Notes: a model not told the origin generated them from the letters alone. 64,000 bases of DNA from Trichosphaerium sp. ATCC 40318 (GCA_038496445.1 JALMLS010000593.1:277915-341914); one strand, 5' to 3'; shown: positions 24,596 through 38,241, counted from the stretch's first letter. Translations and numbers: made by a program.

Positions 24596-25087
24596 ATGAA
24601 TAAACAACAGCTCACCACAGAACCACATTACATCTGTGAAATGCCAAACTGCTATTACACAGAGGTTAAACCTCAAAAAAACCCATTGTACTTTGGCTAC
24701 CACTACCCGTGGAATCATTTTCAGGAGCCATTTCAACCGCCACAATACACTGAGCCTTTGAAGGCAATGCCGAGAAAATGGGACACACCACTTGGAGAAA
24801 TGAATACAAATGAATACGTTTACATATGCATTCCTAAAACGGACATTGTAACACCAAGAGGCAGAAGAGTAGTAGCCAATGATATGCGCTTTTGTCTTTG
24901 GGACATTGCTCACTTAAAGTTACACTCAATGCGCTATGGAGAAGAGATAAAACCAGGTACCTTTCTTTACAGTTTTTGCTATAGGTTGGGAAACTGTATT
25001 AAGCGTACCAACTTAACAACAAAACACACCAAAACTAACTTAAAACAACAGAAACTGGATGCCGTGTGTGTAAGAGAGGCTCTATAA
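24596..25087 (+). CDS. orphan 163-aa hypothetical protein in repeat region
   Basis: This is a single frame from ATG 24596 to TAA 25087. The N-terminal 120 residues are rich in Pro, Tyr, His and Cys (ICEMPNCYYTEV, GYHYPWNHFQEPFQPPQY), which looks like real coding sequence rather than chance. The last 50 codons overlap the second copy of a 37-bp repeat (24980-25016), and the C-terminus turns basic and low-complexity (TTKHTKTNLKQQK), so the true end may lie earlier or be repeat-derived. A splice near 24957 is possible but would need a very short intron. No family is recognised and no signal peptide is present. Confidence 0.45.
   Translation: MNKQQLTTEPHYICEMPNCYYTEVKPQKNPLYFGYHYPWNHFQEPFQPPQYTEPLKAMPRKWDTPLGEMNTNEYVYICIPKTDIVTPRGRRVVANDMRFCLWDIAHLKLHSMRYGEEIKPGTFLYSFCYRLGNCIKRTNLTTKHTKTNLKQQKLDAVCVREAL
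24980..25016 (+). repeat. 37-bp direct repeat, copy 2
   Basis: Runs from TATAGGTTGG to CCAACTTAA; two mismatches to copy 1 at 24376-24412. It lies inside the 3' part of the orphan ORF. Upstream it shares TTTTTGCTATAGG-like flank with copy 3. Confidence 0.85.
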
Positions 25088-25243
25088 ATCATTCAGGTTA
25101 TATCTATGCAACATTCCAGAACGGATGTAAAAATATGAAATTCAAGTTTTAGTAAATTTCTACACTATTCAATCAAACAGCATACAAGATAACCAATACC
25201 AGCGAAGCCCAAGCGAGCCACTACCCCTGAGTTAGCTAGACAC

Positions 25244-25266
25244 AACCTTGCTCTGGTAGCAAGGTT
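25244..25266 (+). repeat. hairpin-forming inverted repeat
   Basis: AACCTTGCT and AGCAAGGTT form a perfect 9-bp stem with a 5-base loop (CTGGT). A second hairpin with nearly the same stem is at 25951-25975. Confidence 0.7.
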
Positions 25267-25293
25267 TGGCGTTTAATATACCACACGTTTTGC

Positions 25294-25320
25294 TATAGGG
25301 TGGGAAGTGTGTTAAGGGTG
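25294..25320 (+). repeat. partial third copy of the 37-bp repeat
   Basis: TATAGGGTGGGAAGTGTG then TTAAGGGTG resembles the first part of the 37-bp repeat and shares its TTTTGC flank with copy 2. The 3' half has diverged. Confidence 0.6.
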
Positions 25321-25950
25321 TAGCGGAATTCGTTAAGTCATTTTGACAAAATGCGCACTTAATCAGTTTTCAAGAAGTTTAAGCTTGATTACGTTGAATG
25401 AGAATGCTCGGAAACGGTAGATACAACGCATTTATTACGATTAAGCACATGTTTGCCTTTTTTACCGTGTCACTATTTTATTGACACGCAATTACAGCTT
25501 GAAAAGCGTTTATTATGTGGTTTATTGCGTAAAAGAAGCTTTAAAACGCTTGTTATGTATGACACGAAAAAATAGCAAAATTTTCTCGTCGCACAGTGCC
25601 GACCCCGTATACTTCCTTGAAGGAGCGGTCCTCATTGGCGAAATAAACGTATCTGGACAGGGTTTGAAGCTCAAAAGCGTGTGGGCACAAATTGTTTTTC
25701 CAATTTGAGAGACTACGTGAACATCTCCGCCTAAAGCACAGGTGATAGACCCCATATCAAGATTGCCCACAAGAATGTGAAGACTCGGCATTGCTAGCGG
25801 CAAGTCAAAGGTCGTAATCTGCGATTTATCAGTGCGGAGAAACTAAATAGTCGACACCCTGAATCACAAATATAAAAGTGTCAACTTCCCTCTAGTAAAA
25901 AAACAGAAAAAGTCATGTGATTTTTAACAAGAGTGCGGTCTACCTTCGCT

Positions 25951-25975
25951 AAACCTTGATACCCGCTCAAGGTTT
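25951..25975 (+). repeat. hairpin-forming inverted repeat
   Basis: AAACCTTGA and TCAAGGTTT form a perfect 9-bp stem around a 7-base loop (TACCCGC). The stem shares AACCTTG with the hairpin at 25244. Confidence 0.7.
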
Positions 25976-26201
25976 ACCTAGGCAACTGGAGGGCACTGCG
26001 CTCGCATGGGCTTCGCGGAGATCAATCACAAAACTGTTTACTCACGGAAACGGCTCGCTTGCGCTTCACTGGATAGATCACAACACAACAGCGCTATCTA
26101 CTTGGTATTAATTAAAAAAATTGTTTATTTACCTTCAAAAAAGCCTCAAACTCCCTCTCGCTGTACTACATATAATAATAAACACACTCTCAATTATTGT
26201 T

Positions 26202-26530
26202 TGAAAAAGTCTCAACTCCCACCTAGTAAAAAACTGTCTAGCGAAACACTTCTGTCTTTTGTGTTTTTGGTCAACATGGTTAAAATCGAAAAAGTCTCAA
26301 ACCCCCTCTACCCAGATGGTTTTTTTTTCCCTTAATCGATATTTGCGAAAATCGTCAACACCTCAAATGCTGTCTACCGAAACACTTCCGTCTTTTGTGT
26401 TTTTGGTCAATATAATTAAAATCGAAAAAGTGTCAAACCCACTCTACCAACACCATAGATTCCATGTTTGAGTTCACTGTGTTTTTGGTCAACATAATTA
26501 AAATCAAAAAAGCGTCAAACCCACTCTAGC
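26202..26530 (+). repeat. diverged tandem repeat array
   Basis: Three long copies are visible at 26234-26312, 26369-26448 and 26472-26530. Each contains TGTTTTTGGTCAA, then TTAAAATC, then AAAAAGTCTCAAACC-like sequence and a CTCTACC end. Shorter relatives of the last block occur at about 26137, 26202 and 25873. Copy spacing is about 100-135 bp. No open frame is preserved across copies. Confidence 0.75.
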
Positions 26531-26612
26531 AAACTTAACTAACTGAAGTTAAGTACAGCTTGCTATTCCTATTCATTCAGGAATCTTTTTTAGGCCTACC
26601 AACTAGCCGATT

Positions 26613-27998
26613 ATGGCGGATTTCGTTGTTGTTCTTGGCTATATTGTTGACTTGTTATTGATACTTTCAATACTTGGAGCACTTGCAACTATCGTTACTT
26701 TTACTATATTCTCTTCCATTCGAACGTACCCTATTAAACTTATCATGTATCTGTGTGTTTCTATATTCTTTTCACAATCAATTTTTTTCTTGGTGCGTAA
26801 CTTGGCGCAAATATCCGTTGATACCTTGTGCAGTTGCAAGCAATGCATAAGTCACTATCCAAATATTTTGCCTAAAACGAGTTAAATGCCTTTTATAGGT
26901 ATTCAATTTCGCTATGGACGACACGGGACCAACGATGTTTTGTGCACCTGGCGGTGCAGCGATTCATTACTTTTTTCTTTCAAACTTTTGTTGGTGTCTT
27001 TGCATTGCCTTTAACTTTTACAGAATGGTACGCAAATTTTGGTATACATGTCTCTAACACGTGAAAACAATAGATAGTTACAAGAGATAGTGCAACAAGA
27101 AGTTTAGAAAAGTACTATCACCTTGTTTCTTGGGGAATTCCTGCTCTTTTTGTATTGGCCGTTGTACGCAACCACGTGGCTTATTTCTTTGTTTGATTAC
27201 CTTGTAGGCTTCTACTGGAAATTATGGACAAACCCTGCAATGGAAAGAGGACGAGAAGCCAATAGGACAGTAAGAAAAGGCTAATACGAACCAACAATTC
27301 ACAAGTTTTAATCAGGTGCTACATTCGAAGTCCGTACGCTGTGTTAGGTGGTTTCTTCTTGCCTGGTCTGGTAGTCACTGCTGCTAATAGCGTACTGTTT
27401 TTCTTTGTGGCCTCTGAGATACATGGAACTTTATCTAAAGCACCTGATACAGAACATCGGGAACATACAAGAGTGAGTAGTACAGTCTCTGTTTTGATCA
27501 ACTTGTTTTTTATACAATTTAAGGAATTTCGAGTACTTGCCTCTATCTTTGTTACTGTCGGTATCACGTGGGTTTTTGGTTTTCTTGTTGCTGTTGTACA
27601 GAATATCAAAATACTTAAATATGTATTCTTGGTACTCTTCTCGTGTTCTTCTCCATTACAGGTACTATCGTAAGGTACTCTTATTGTTTAACTGAATGAA
27701 GGGATTCTTTATATTCGTTTGTTATTGTGTCAATAAGAAAGTTATATCACGGTGGAGAAAACTGTTTGGTAAGTGTTTACCTTGTTGCATTGAAGAAAGT
27801 GCTTCAATTAAGTCCGCGACTGCATCAACCCGTGGAGGATCAACAACTACATACACCAGGCATGGTTTCTTTCTAACTGTTGTGTTGATACTTCCCTTAG
27901 AGGACGAACTAAGACATATGTCTAACCTGTTCGCTGTAGCCTATTGTATTACTAGTATTCAAATAAAGCTATGTAGCACGAGATTATTTGAACTTTAG
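26613..27998 (+). CDS. seven-transmembrane receptor (adhesion/secretin- or cAMP-receptor-like GPCR)
   Basis: Starts MADFVVVLGYIVDLLLILSI with membrane helix 1 at once, so there is no large ectodomain and no separate signal peptide. Helix 2 is LIMYLCVSIFFSQSIFFLV. Later exons give a Cys/Trp-rich helix 3 (YFFLSNFCWCLCIAFNFY), helix 4 (YYHLVSWGIPALFVLAV), and helix 5 (FFLPGLVVTAANSVLFFF). Helix 6 is ASIFVTVGITWVFGFLVAVV, and helix 7 (LVLFSCSSPLQ) runs after a splice into GFFIFVCYCVNKKVISRW. The GITWVFGF and PLQGFFIF blocks are those of family B (adhesion/secretin) and the related cAMP-receptor-like group. A Cys-rich tail (GKCLPCC) may be palmitoylated. The last exon end is uncertain: the frame stops at 27998, but the tail could splice on into 28.1-28.27 kb. 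Ligand unknown. Confidence 0.78.
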
Positions 27999-28546
27999 TG
28001 CTTAGCGCACTGAAAGTAGTACAGAAACACAGTGTAGACTAAACTTGTATCAGACAGTTCAATGTGAAGGACAGCTTTATTGTTTTCGACAGTTAACGAA
28101 ACTAGTTCTCGAATGAACTTAGCAAAGCCCACACAAGAAGTTGTCAAGAGAACATTGGCCAGAACTACAATCTACTACACGTTAGCACGAGGGTCTAATA
28201 AAAGGAATGACAAGTACCAGGTGTACAACTATAATCATGTATGTTCGAGGGACCCTGTACCAGCCTAGAAATGAACTCTAATGAAAGAGGCCCTCATTGT
28301 GAACTTTACGTGCTACGAACGTACACCTGTAGTATTTTACGAAACATGGAATGCACACTTGTGCGTAGCTCTGTGTGATGAAAAAGGCAAAGAAAGCAGC
28401 GAAAATGGATATTCCGTGTTTTTACTGAACCACAAGGGTCATATGTGACTTCTGTAATTTTTGTGTCGGAAGTGCTACAGCTAATCAAGATGGTTATTGA
28501 TTTGACTTGTCAATCGATATTCGCTCTTGTTCAAAAAAACAACCAT
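27999..28546. other. intergenic region between convergent genes
   Basis: About 550 bp between the GPCR stop (+) and the SdrD_B-protein stop (-). A 62-codon frame at 28080-28268 might be a further GPCR tail exon but shows no motif. Otherwise nothing is recognised; the region should hold both terminators. Confidence 0.45.
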
Positions 28547-31200
28547 TTATTTTACAACCTTGAACAGGATACGAGGATCTGTTGTGACACTTTGGTCTGT
28601 CTTTTCAAAGTCAACACTGTATTGTCCAGGGCGTAAATCTTCGAACGAGAAATATCCTTTTCCATCACTCATTTGAGTATCAATTGTTACAACTCTAAAC
28701 ACATCACGAGATAGATCATCTTGAACACGTTGAAGAAGTTGTACCTAGAAATAAAATTAATAAAAAATCACGTGACTGCGTAGAAGAAAACGAACCTCAA
28801 TATGAGGTATTCCTCTTTCTGGACCATCTAAAGCACCATTCGCATTCTCATCAGACCAAACAACACCGCGAACAGCAACAGGTGCATAAAGTCCAAAGTT
28901 AATCTTTTTTGTTGTACCAGATTCAACCATTGTCCTCAATGTTTTCTTAGGCGTAGAGCCATTGTATCGAGCTACATAATCACGTTCTACCTGATAGCCA
29001 TCACCTAGTTGGAAGGTCAGTAAAATAACACTAAATACCATTTGTTTTTATTAGTACCTGGCCTAACAGGATCAAAAAAGTAACAACCGTCGTAGCCAGT
29101 TGATGTTGTGTCGATAATTGTTCCGTCTTTGAATAAGGTTATTTGTATTCCAGATACTTGTAATGTGCTTCTAGATGTAGCATCATCTTGAATACCATTG
29201 GCATCCATATCTTCCCTTTTTGATAAAAGTTATTTTTATGAGATCTTCAAGAAAGAATTAAATTATCTCTCTAGCTTACCATACACATCCTTCAATTCTA
29301 GCATCTCTGTAAACGCCAATATATACTACACGGCGTTCTTCTGAGTATACGATCAAGTTTGGTACTTGTCGAGTAACAGGGTCAAGCTCGCTCACTATAA
29401 CTCGTCAGAGAAAGAAAAACAAACTATTTGTGGAAAGAAGAATGGCTCGGGATTATTTAACTTTGTTCTGTGAACGTACCAATGTCTTTCGAATTACGCT
29501 TTACAGCACGTGGTGATATAGTATATCCATCACCATTAGCACCAGAAATTTGTAGATTAGCGAAGCCAGGATGAACATTTTCGAACACAAACTTTCCTGA
29601 CGCTGTAACTGTTCTTGTTAAGTCTTGCAAAACACGAGGTTGTCTGTAGTATGCATTGGAGCGTGGGTCGAAGTTAACTGATAATTGTTCACGCCCATCG
29701 AAAATACCATTAGCATTAAGATCTTCCCAGAAGATACCTAGAGAACATTGTGAGATACGTACAAACATTATTGTGTCGTTCTGTTAAGGGAGAGAAACTT
29801 AAAAGTATAAAAATTAGGAAATTCCTTTTTTGCTTACCTTCTAATGCTGCTAGTTTATAATAACCTGCATTAAACGCTTGGACTTGACCTTCGCGTGCTC
29901 GTGCAGTGTTTCCTAGGTTATTATATGAGCAAATAACAAAGGACTCATCTGTTCAAATACTAAACCATACCAGTTGTAGGGATAACACCTGAAGCCCATT
30001 TAAGTGCAGGATCTCCTTCAATAGTGATATAAAAATCCATAGGCGTCGTAAAATTCAAGAAATCACCATCAACAAGAGTGACGGAAAATAAACCATCGGA
30101 GCCTAAAATAATGAGTGATTAGGACTCTATATGGGTCCCTAAACATTACCTGATCTACTTTCTGACTGATACTCGTTATCAATGTTAAAATGTGTCAACT
30201 TTACGCTACAAAGGTGTCAAAAAATGATTGATTATTGTCAGTTTGTTTTCACTTATCCAAAAAAAAATATTTTTATGAAATAAAAAAAGCGTACCCAGGA
30301 ATTATCTCATCGTGGTTCTCTTCGTAGACACCATTAACGTTCTTATCGTGAAACGTGATACCAATAACATCGATTGGATTATGCAAACCAAGACCAGTTT
30401 CTAGATTACATGAGTAACACGCAATGCGAAATATTATACAGTAATTAATAAATAAAAATACAAGCTAAAATAATTCGTCATGTTGTTTTTTGCGTACCCA
30501 TAACACCACCAGAATATAGATTACGCCATACATGACCATTAATGATACCATCTAAGTCTGTAAGTAACCGAACAAAACAAAAAATGACTCAAATAAAGTA
30601 AAAACTACCTTTATCTGGTATTCCTCCTTTTAATCCTTTATGTAGATCTCCTACTTCGCTTTGCATCAATCCTGCAGCTATTTTGCGTCAGTTTCTGTGA
30701 TAAATAGAGCAAACTGTCCACGTCATTTCTATCCACAAATGCGAAAATTTTTCATTCGTTTTCCTTACCTTGTGGCGTACCACCGCCTGCTGCGCTGAGT
30801 TTTCCAAGCCCGTAAACCGTTTGGTCGCCAGTATCCCTTGTAAAGTACTCTGAAAGACGGTCAGACTTGAAACTAAAGCGACACGTACTATGAAATTTAG
30901 GTGATTTGATCGGTTGATCAATACCTACTTCAGCTTCTATGTCGTAGGTTTGGCGATACTCCCTTGTATTTGCTTGGCTATTGCTGTATGCATTATTCGA
31001 TTCTCTTTTGTATTCATTATCATAGTTATTAGAGTACGTTACGTCTGTTTCGAACTCCTCGCCCTTTTTGAAAATGAAAAAACGCGCAAATACTCTATTG
31101 TGCCTCAAAAGTTATTGTATAGCTTCCTTCCATATTCGAGTCATCTCTGCGTGTGTTTGAGTATGCGCACACGCATGACAGAACTATCACCAGTCAGCAA
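28547..31200 (-). CDS. secreted protein with multiple SdrD_B-like (Cna B-type) repeats
   Basis: Stop TAA is at 28547-28549; the start lies near 31.2 kb but is not certain. About six repeats of a beta-sandwich domain are seen. Each opens with a Trp/Asp/Asn/Gly calcium-loop-like block (GVVWSDENANGALD, GIFWEDLNANGIFD, DMDANGIQDD, TFHDKNVNG) and closes with a GYFSFEDLRPGQYSV or CYFFDPVRPG block. These are the signatures of SdrD B-like (PF17210) domains known from bacterial surface adhesins and also found in scattered eukaryotes. The N-terminal exons carry a hydrophobic LVIVLSCVCA segment, likely the core of a signal peptide, then a Tyr/Asn-rich stretch and FHSTCRFSF. No C-terminal membrane anchor is seen. 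It is probably an extracellular or cell-wall protein. An in-frame TGA lies just before the hydrophobic core (see findings). Confidence 0.75.
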
Positions 31201-31684
31201 TGTATAAATATCGCCATTGTACCTGCTAATGACAGCAGCCATATAAGTGGCCTTGCACAACAAATAAGAGTCATGATGGGTTGGCGGCAAATACTTCAGA
31301 AAAACAATACAAAAAAACTTAACGCAAAAAAGAAACTTAGTCCGATTTTGGTGAATAACAACTTTCTGGCACGTTTCGTAATCGGTAGTTAAAGAGCACG
31401 AAAAACAGCGCGTCAAGAAAGGCCACATTCATTCTAAAACAACCCTATGGTAACGTGAAGTTACCTGTATATCAAACATTGTCAATTGCTTCTTTATAAT
31501 TTCATACAAGTAGTAAATAGCTTTGGATAACACCTGACAATATTTAAGGTGTAGATCATTGTTTTGTTTTTTTATACATTCAGTTTTATTGACTCAAGGC
31601 AAAAAGGGTTTAATTAACTATAAACAATGTCAATACAAACACTCAACAAAAAGTTAAATGTATTTGACAACGCACCCTTTAAAA
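31201..31684. other. intergenic region
   Basis: About 480 bp between the SdrD_B protein and the m-AAA protease 3' end. It should hold the promoter of the first and the terminator of the second. Several chance frames overlap, and nothing is recognised. Confidence 0.4.
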
Positions 31685-34816
<3,132 letters not shown>

Positions 34817-34959
34817 AATAAGTTTATAAACGCAAGGCTAAATTTCACTGTTTTTCAACACAACTTTTTTTTTTGAACTGCCCAATAATTTGTCGGCATA
34901 ATAAATGACCGGTGTTACTTTATATGAACTCACTATTAATAACAAGCTCACGGTTACGG

Positions 34960-36850
34960 CTATACATGTTGAACATGATGTCCTATTGGATGTGCCATTG
35001 TTGACGATCTTGCTGAGTGTCCGTGTTCTTTGTACAATGGCATGACACTAGATGTCTCATTTCTTGCTTCTAAGTACTGGTTGATTGTTGAGGAAAGGCT
35101 TTCAGTGGATCCATCCCACCAATAGGGAATAGGAATGAGCATTATACCTACAATAACTTTTAACATTTCTTGAAAATCGGTTTGTCTGACTAACCAAACT
35201 GTTTGCAGTACTGTATCTTGTTATAGTCACGTTGTTCCCTAACTGTTGCCAGCTCGAATTTTGAAGCGATATCGTAATAGTGATGTTCTCCTTGATACTC
35301 AAACCCTATGTTAGCACTTGGTACAAATACATCAATAGTAATAGCTAAATTTGCGTCGTTACTAAATCCTGGAGTGTACTCCTCAAGCACAGCCTCGTCT
35401 TCAAAAAGTTGCTTGACCTGTTGTACAAGCAACCTAAAATTAGTTAAAAACGTTCGCATGTAACACGTGGTAGTTACCATTGCCGTGACTTCTTGGAGTA
35501 GGAAGAAAACAAAGCTGGATTCCATTTGTATTGTGGATAAAGGGAATGCAACGAACTACTGAGAGATCTTGTCGATCCGGTCTGACGTACACGATACCTC
35601 AATATTAGTTTAGTCGCAGATTTAATTGTTATGTCGCACCAATGAGAAGGGTGTGTAATGTTAAGTTTTGTCTTCGTTTCTGTTAGAAACTCCAGCATGT
35701 TTTTTGGATCTTGCCAAAATCCCTTTGATTTTCTAAAAATCTATTAAGGTAATCACGTTTTAAGCAAAAGGTTAACGGACACTTGATGAATAGAATGTGT
35801 CGATAAGGGATTAATGAGAGCAAGAACTTTTTGAAGACTGCCATACCTGTAGATAATGGTTAGATTATACTTTGTAAGGACTTACTTTCTAATTAAATAT
35901 TGACCACCTCTTTTCGCCAAGTCTTTTGCTTGCACATGATTTAACACTTGAGAACCATGTCTATGTACATCTCTTTGGTATATATTCATATCTTTTAGTA
36001 ATGACCAAAGTGTTGCTTTATCATATTCCAATGCAGCTGCGCTTGTTTGTGTACCTCTACTGGTGTTAGAAATTAACAAATATTTCATGAGCGCACAATC
36101 GCTTACTATCAAGAATTCGGGTTTTGTGCCGAGCACGTGATGGTTTTTTTATATCTCTACCGTAGAGAGAATGTATAGCAGGCGATAAGATACCTCCATA
36201 GCTATAATAAATCAATATGTGTTAGATGGTGGGTTCGTACTGTAGTACAATCAAATCACGCAATCCTGCTGACATGGCCATTCTGGTAGTCACTTCCAGC
36301 CAATCACTTGCAATTTTTACATCAAGAGAGCTAGCTACATCATCAAATTTAAGGTGCTGCACGCGTATATCATTCCAGACATAGTCTGGTACGTTCCTTG
36401 ACAAAGTCAGAACATAGTTCTGTATTTCACTTACTTGAACTTCCAATGCAACCATTGATGATGAGGATATAAATACGTCATTGCTTCAAACAAAGTGTCA
36501 AACCTAATATTACTTAGATGCACGACTATGCTATTATGGAGCGCACTCGTGTAAACCAACTATTTTTCTTTGTAGTTTGGCGTAACTGACATTGTACCAG
36601 CCATCCAATATTTTGATGCCATGATGCCTTGCGTAACCTTCGAGCTCAGTACGCATGTAGCGCATTGAAGAATGCAGTACTGGTTGGCGAGATGTGGAAT
36701 CAGTGGTGACATGTGATCTATGTAATATAAGATGTATTGGACTAAAACGAGTAATAACGCACTGAAGAGGTATTTCGAAGTACTCAGCGCTATTTAACAT
36801 CAGGTTAAAGGTATAACGAGGGACACGCACAGCAAAGTGTACCTACGGTA
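34960..36850 (-). CDS. modular PD-(D/E)XK nuclease-like protein, copy B
   Basis: Same architecture as the protein at 18.4-20.2 kb. Modules include KILDGWYNVSYAKLQRKIV (about 36.6 kb), VPDYVWNDIRVQ plus ASDWLEVTTRM (36.3 kb), a YGGILSPAIHSLYG block (36.2 kb), a GGQYLIRK block (35.9 kb) and SLSSSLHSLYPQYKW (35.55 kb). The C-terminal domain shows ITIDVFVPSANIGFEYQGE then HHYYD, DYNKIQYCKQF, and after a 48-bp intron GIMLIPIPYWWDGSTES, ending at TAG 34960. Putative catalytic residues are the Asp of IDVFVP and the Glu and Gln of FEYQGE. The 5' end is uncertain: an acceptor (CCGTAG) sits at about 36850, so at least one upstream exon is likely. The function is unknown; DNA or RNA cleavage is inferred from the fold-like pattern only. 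Confidence 0.6.
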
Positions 36851-37141
36851 CCCATAACGCTCCTTGAGATGATTTCTAAGCGAAAAATGACATAAAACAG
36901 CCTGTGAACACAATTTGGGTAACGAAGAGCTCAAAATCATATCAACAGACAATGTAGCCGTCAGTACGCCTCTATTGAGCGATCCAAAAAGTGTTATTTC
37001 TGAGGCTGTAACGAGTACTTAAGGGCGAAGTTGTACCACAACAGCACCACTCGAGCTGAATAAGCCATAAGCAACCATAAAAAAAATAGTTTATTGCGGT
37101 AAAACTAAATTCTCACAAATTCAATGTACAATTCAAAGAAC
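36851..37141. other. intergenic region
   Basis: About 290 bp between copy B and the four-TM gene; it may include a first exon of copy B. Nothing else is recognised. Confidence 0.4.
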
Positions 37142-37911
37142 TCAAGAAAACACAGCTGCCATTGCACAAAATACAGCTGCCAGATCAATTACACCTGATA
37201 CACCGAGAGTGTATACGGCCCAACCTACACCGGCTAAAAAACTTGTCAGACAAGAAAAAAAAGAATTCTGCATACTGATGTCTGTAAAGTCGGTGTAAGG
37301 GAATATGGCTGTCCAAAATAATACACCTACGAAATAGGATACCATACCACCAGCAATTATGTAAGCGCCAATACTAGAACTTGTTAGCTTCCTTCTTCAA
37401 GTTAATAGCTCACTTGTCAACTCCTCTACTGGCCAATAAAAACAAGCCAAGCCTATTAGTGTCAGTCCAGAAGAACTTTGCCAGATAAGCTTTGAATTTA
37501 CCCAGCGAAATGTAGTACTACGGCTATTGAAAGAAATACAATACAGCCATATCCAGCAGCCTTTAAACGGCGACAATCAGCTTCTGCCTAAATAAGTGTT
37601 CAATTAAACCAGGTTGTCCCGCAGTAAACAGCTTCATACGGTAGGTACTGCCAATGATGCCAATACGCCACCAAAATCGTCACAGTTGACGTCTGTGTAA
37701 AGCACATCATCACCAAACTCATTGTAAATTTTTACGGTAGCATAGCCAGTTGTGATTTCAGTAGCTTGAACAGTTCTTTGGTATAGTGGTCCAATTGCAC
37801 TTGCAACAAAACTACCAAATGTGAGACTGCGCAAGAAATACGTTTAATGTACCCTACTACAGCTGCAATAGCTAAAAACGTGGCGAAAAACTTCCAGGCG
37901 TTGCAATACAT
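37142..37911 (-). CDS. four-transmembrane (tetraspan) membrane protein
   Basis: Start ATG 37911: MYCNAWKFFATFLAIAAVVG, a first membrane helix. It splices in phase 2 to LTFGSFVASAIGPLYQRTV, an outside loop with a single Cys (VNCDDFGG), then a splice to ADCRRLKAAGYGCIVFLSIAVV (helix 2). Then comes a helix 3 block and a final exon with YFVGVLFWTAIFPYTDF and GVSGVIDLAAVFCAMAAVFS (helix 4), ending at TGA 37142. Layout and loop size resemble claudin/amastin-like or MARVEL-like tetraspans, but no diagnostic motif (W..GLW..C) is present. The family therefore stays open. The role is unknown, and the protein probably sits at the plasma membrane. Confidence 0.6.
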
Positions 37912-38241
37912 ACGGAATTGTGATTTGTGAGAAAATCACCAAAAAAGGCTAAAACTAAAAAACCCATGTTGACTTCATACCAACATTGCGTGGTTTTGTA
38001 CGTAAGTTTACAAATCAATCACGAAACACGATAAATGCTACTGGAGTCTTCATTTTCGAAAACGGAAAATATGGTCACTGCAACGATATCACGTGGCTAA
38101 ATATTTTTATTTTGTAAAACATGTGTCAAAGATACTCTGGCGGCCTACAATTTACTAGGAAAGGTTACAAATTGAAGGTATTAGTCAAAGGTACATCACT
38201 GTTTGCTACCCAGTACACTGAGATCTCCAGCGTGTTTTCAG
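37912..38241. other. intergenic region
   Basis: About 330 bp, AT-rich, with nothing recognised; it contains the promoter of the four-TM gene and the 3' end of the next gene. Confidence 0.4.

Larger units (their letters stand above)
25088..26612. other. 1.5-kb non-coding, repeat-rich region
   Basis: No convincing gene. It holds a third partial copy of the 37-bp repeat (25294-25320), two perfect hairpins with an AACCTTG stem (25244-25266 and 25951-25975), a more GC-rich stretch (about 25550-26090), and a series of diverged repeats from 25873 to 26530. Short frames here lack family resemblance. A structured RNA or the decayed remains of a mobile element are both possible. Confidence 0.55.

Noticed and set aside
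25610-25680. ATACTTCCTTG reminiscent of the U1 snRNA 5' end
   Set aside because: It lacks ACTTACCT, and no U1 stem-loop motifs or Sm site could be found downstream.
31150-31225. TGA read as Trp (alternative genetic code)
   Set aside because: TGA serves as the plausible stop of several genes here (SOD2, ATG101, the mucin-like protein, four-TM protein, succinyl-CoA ligase), so reassignment is not supported.
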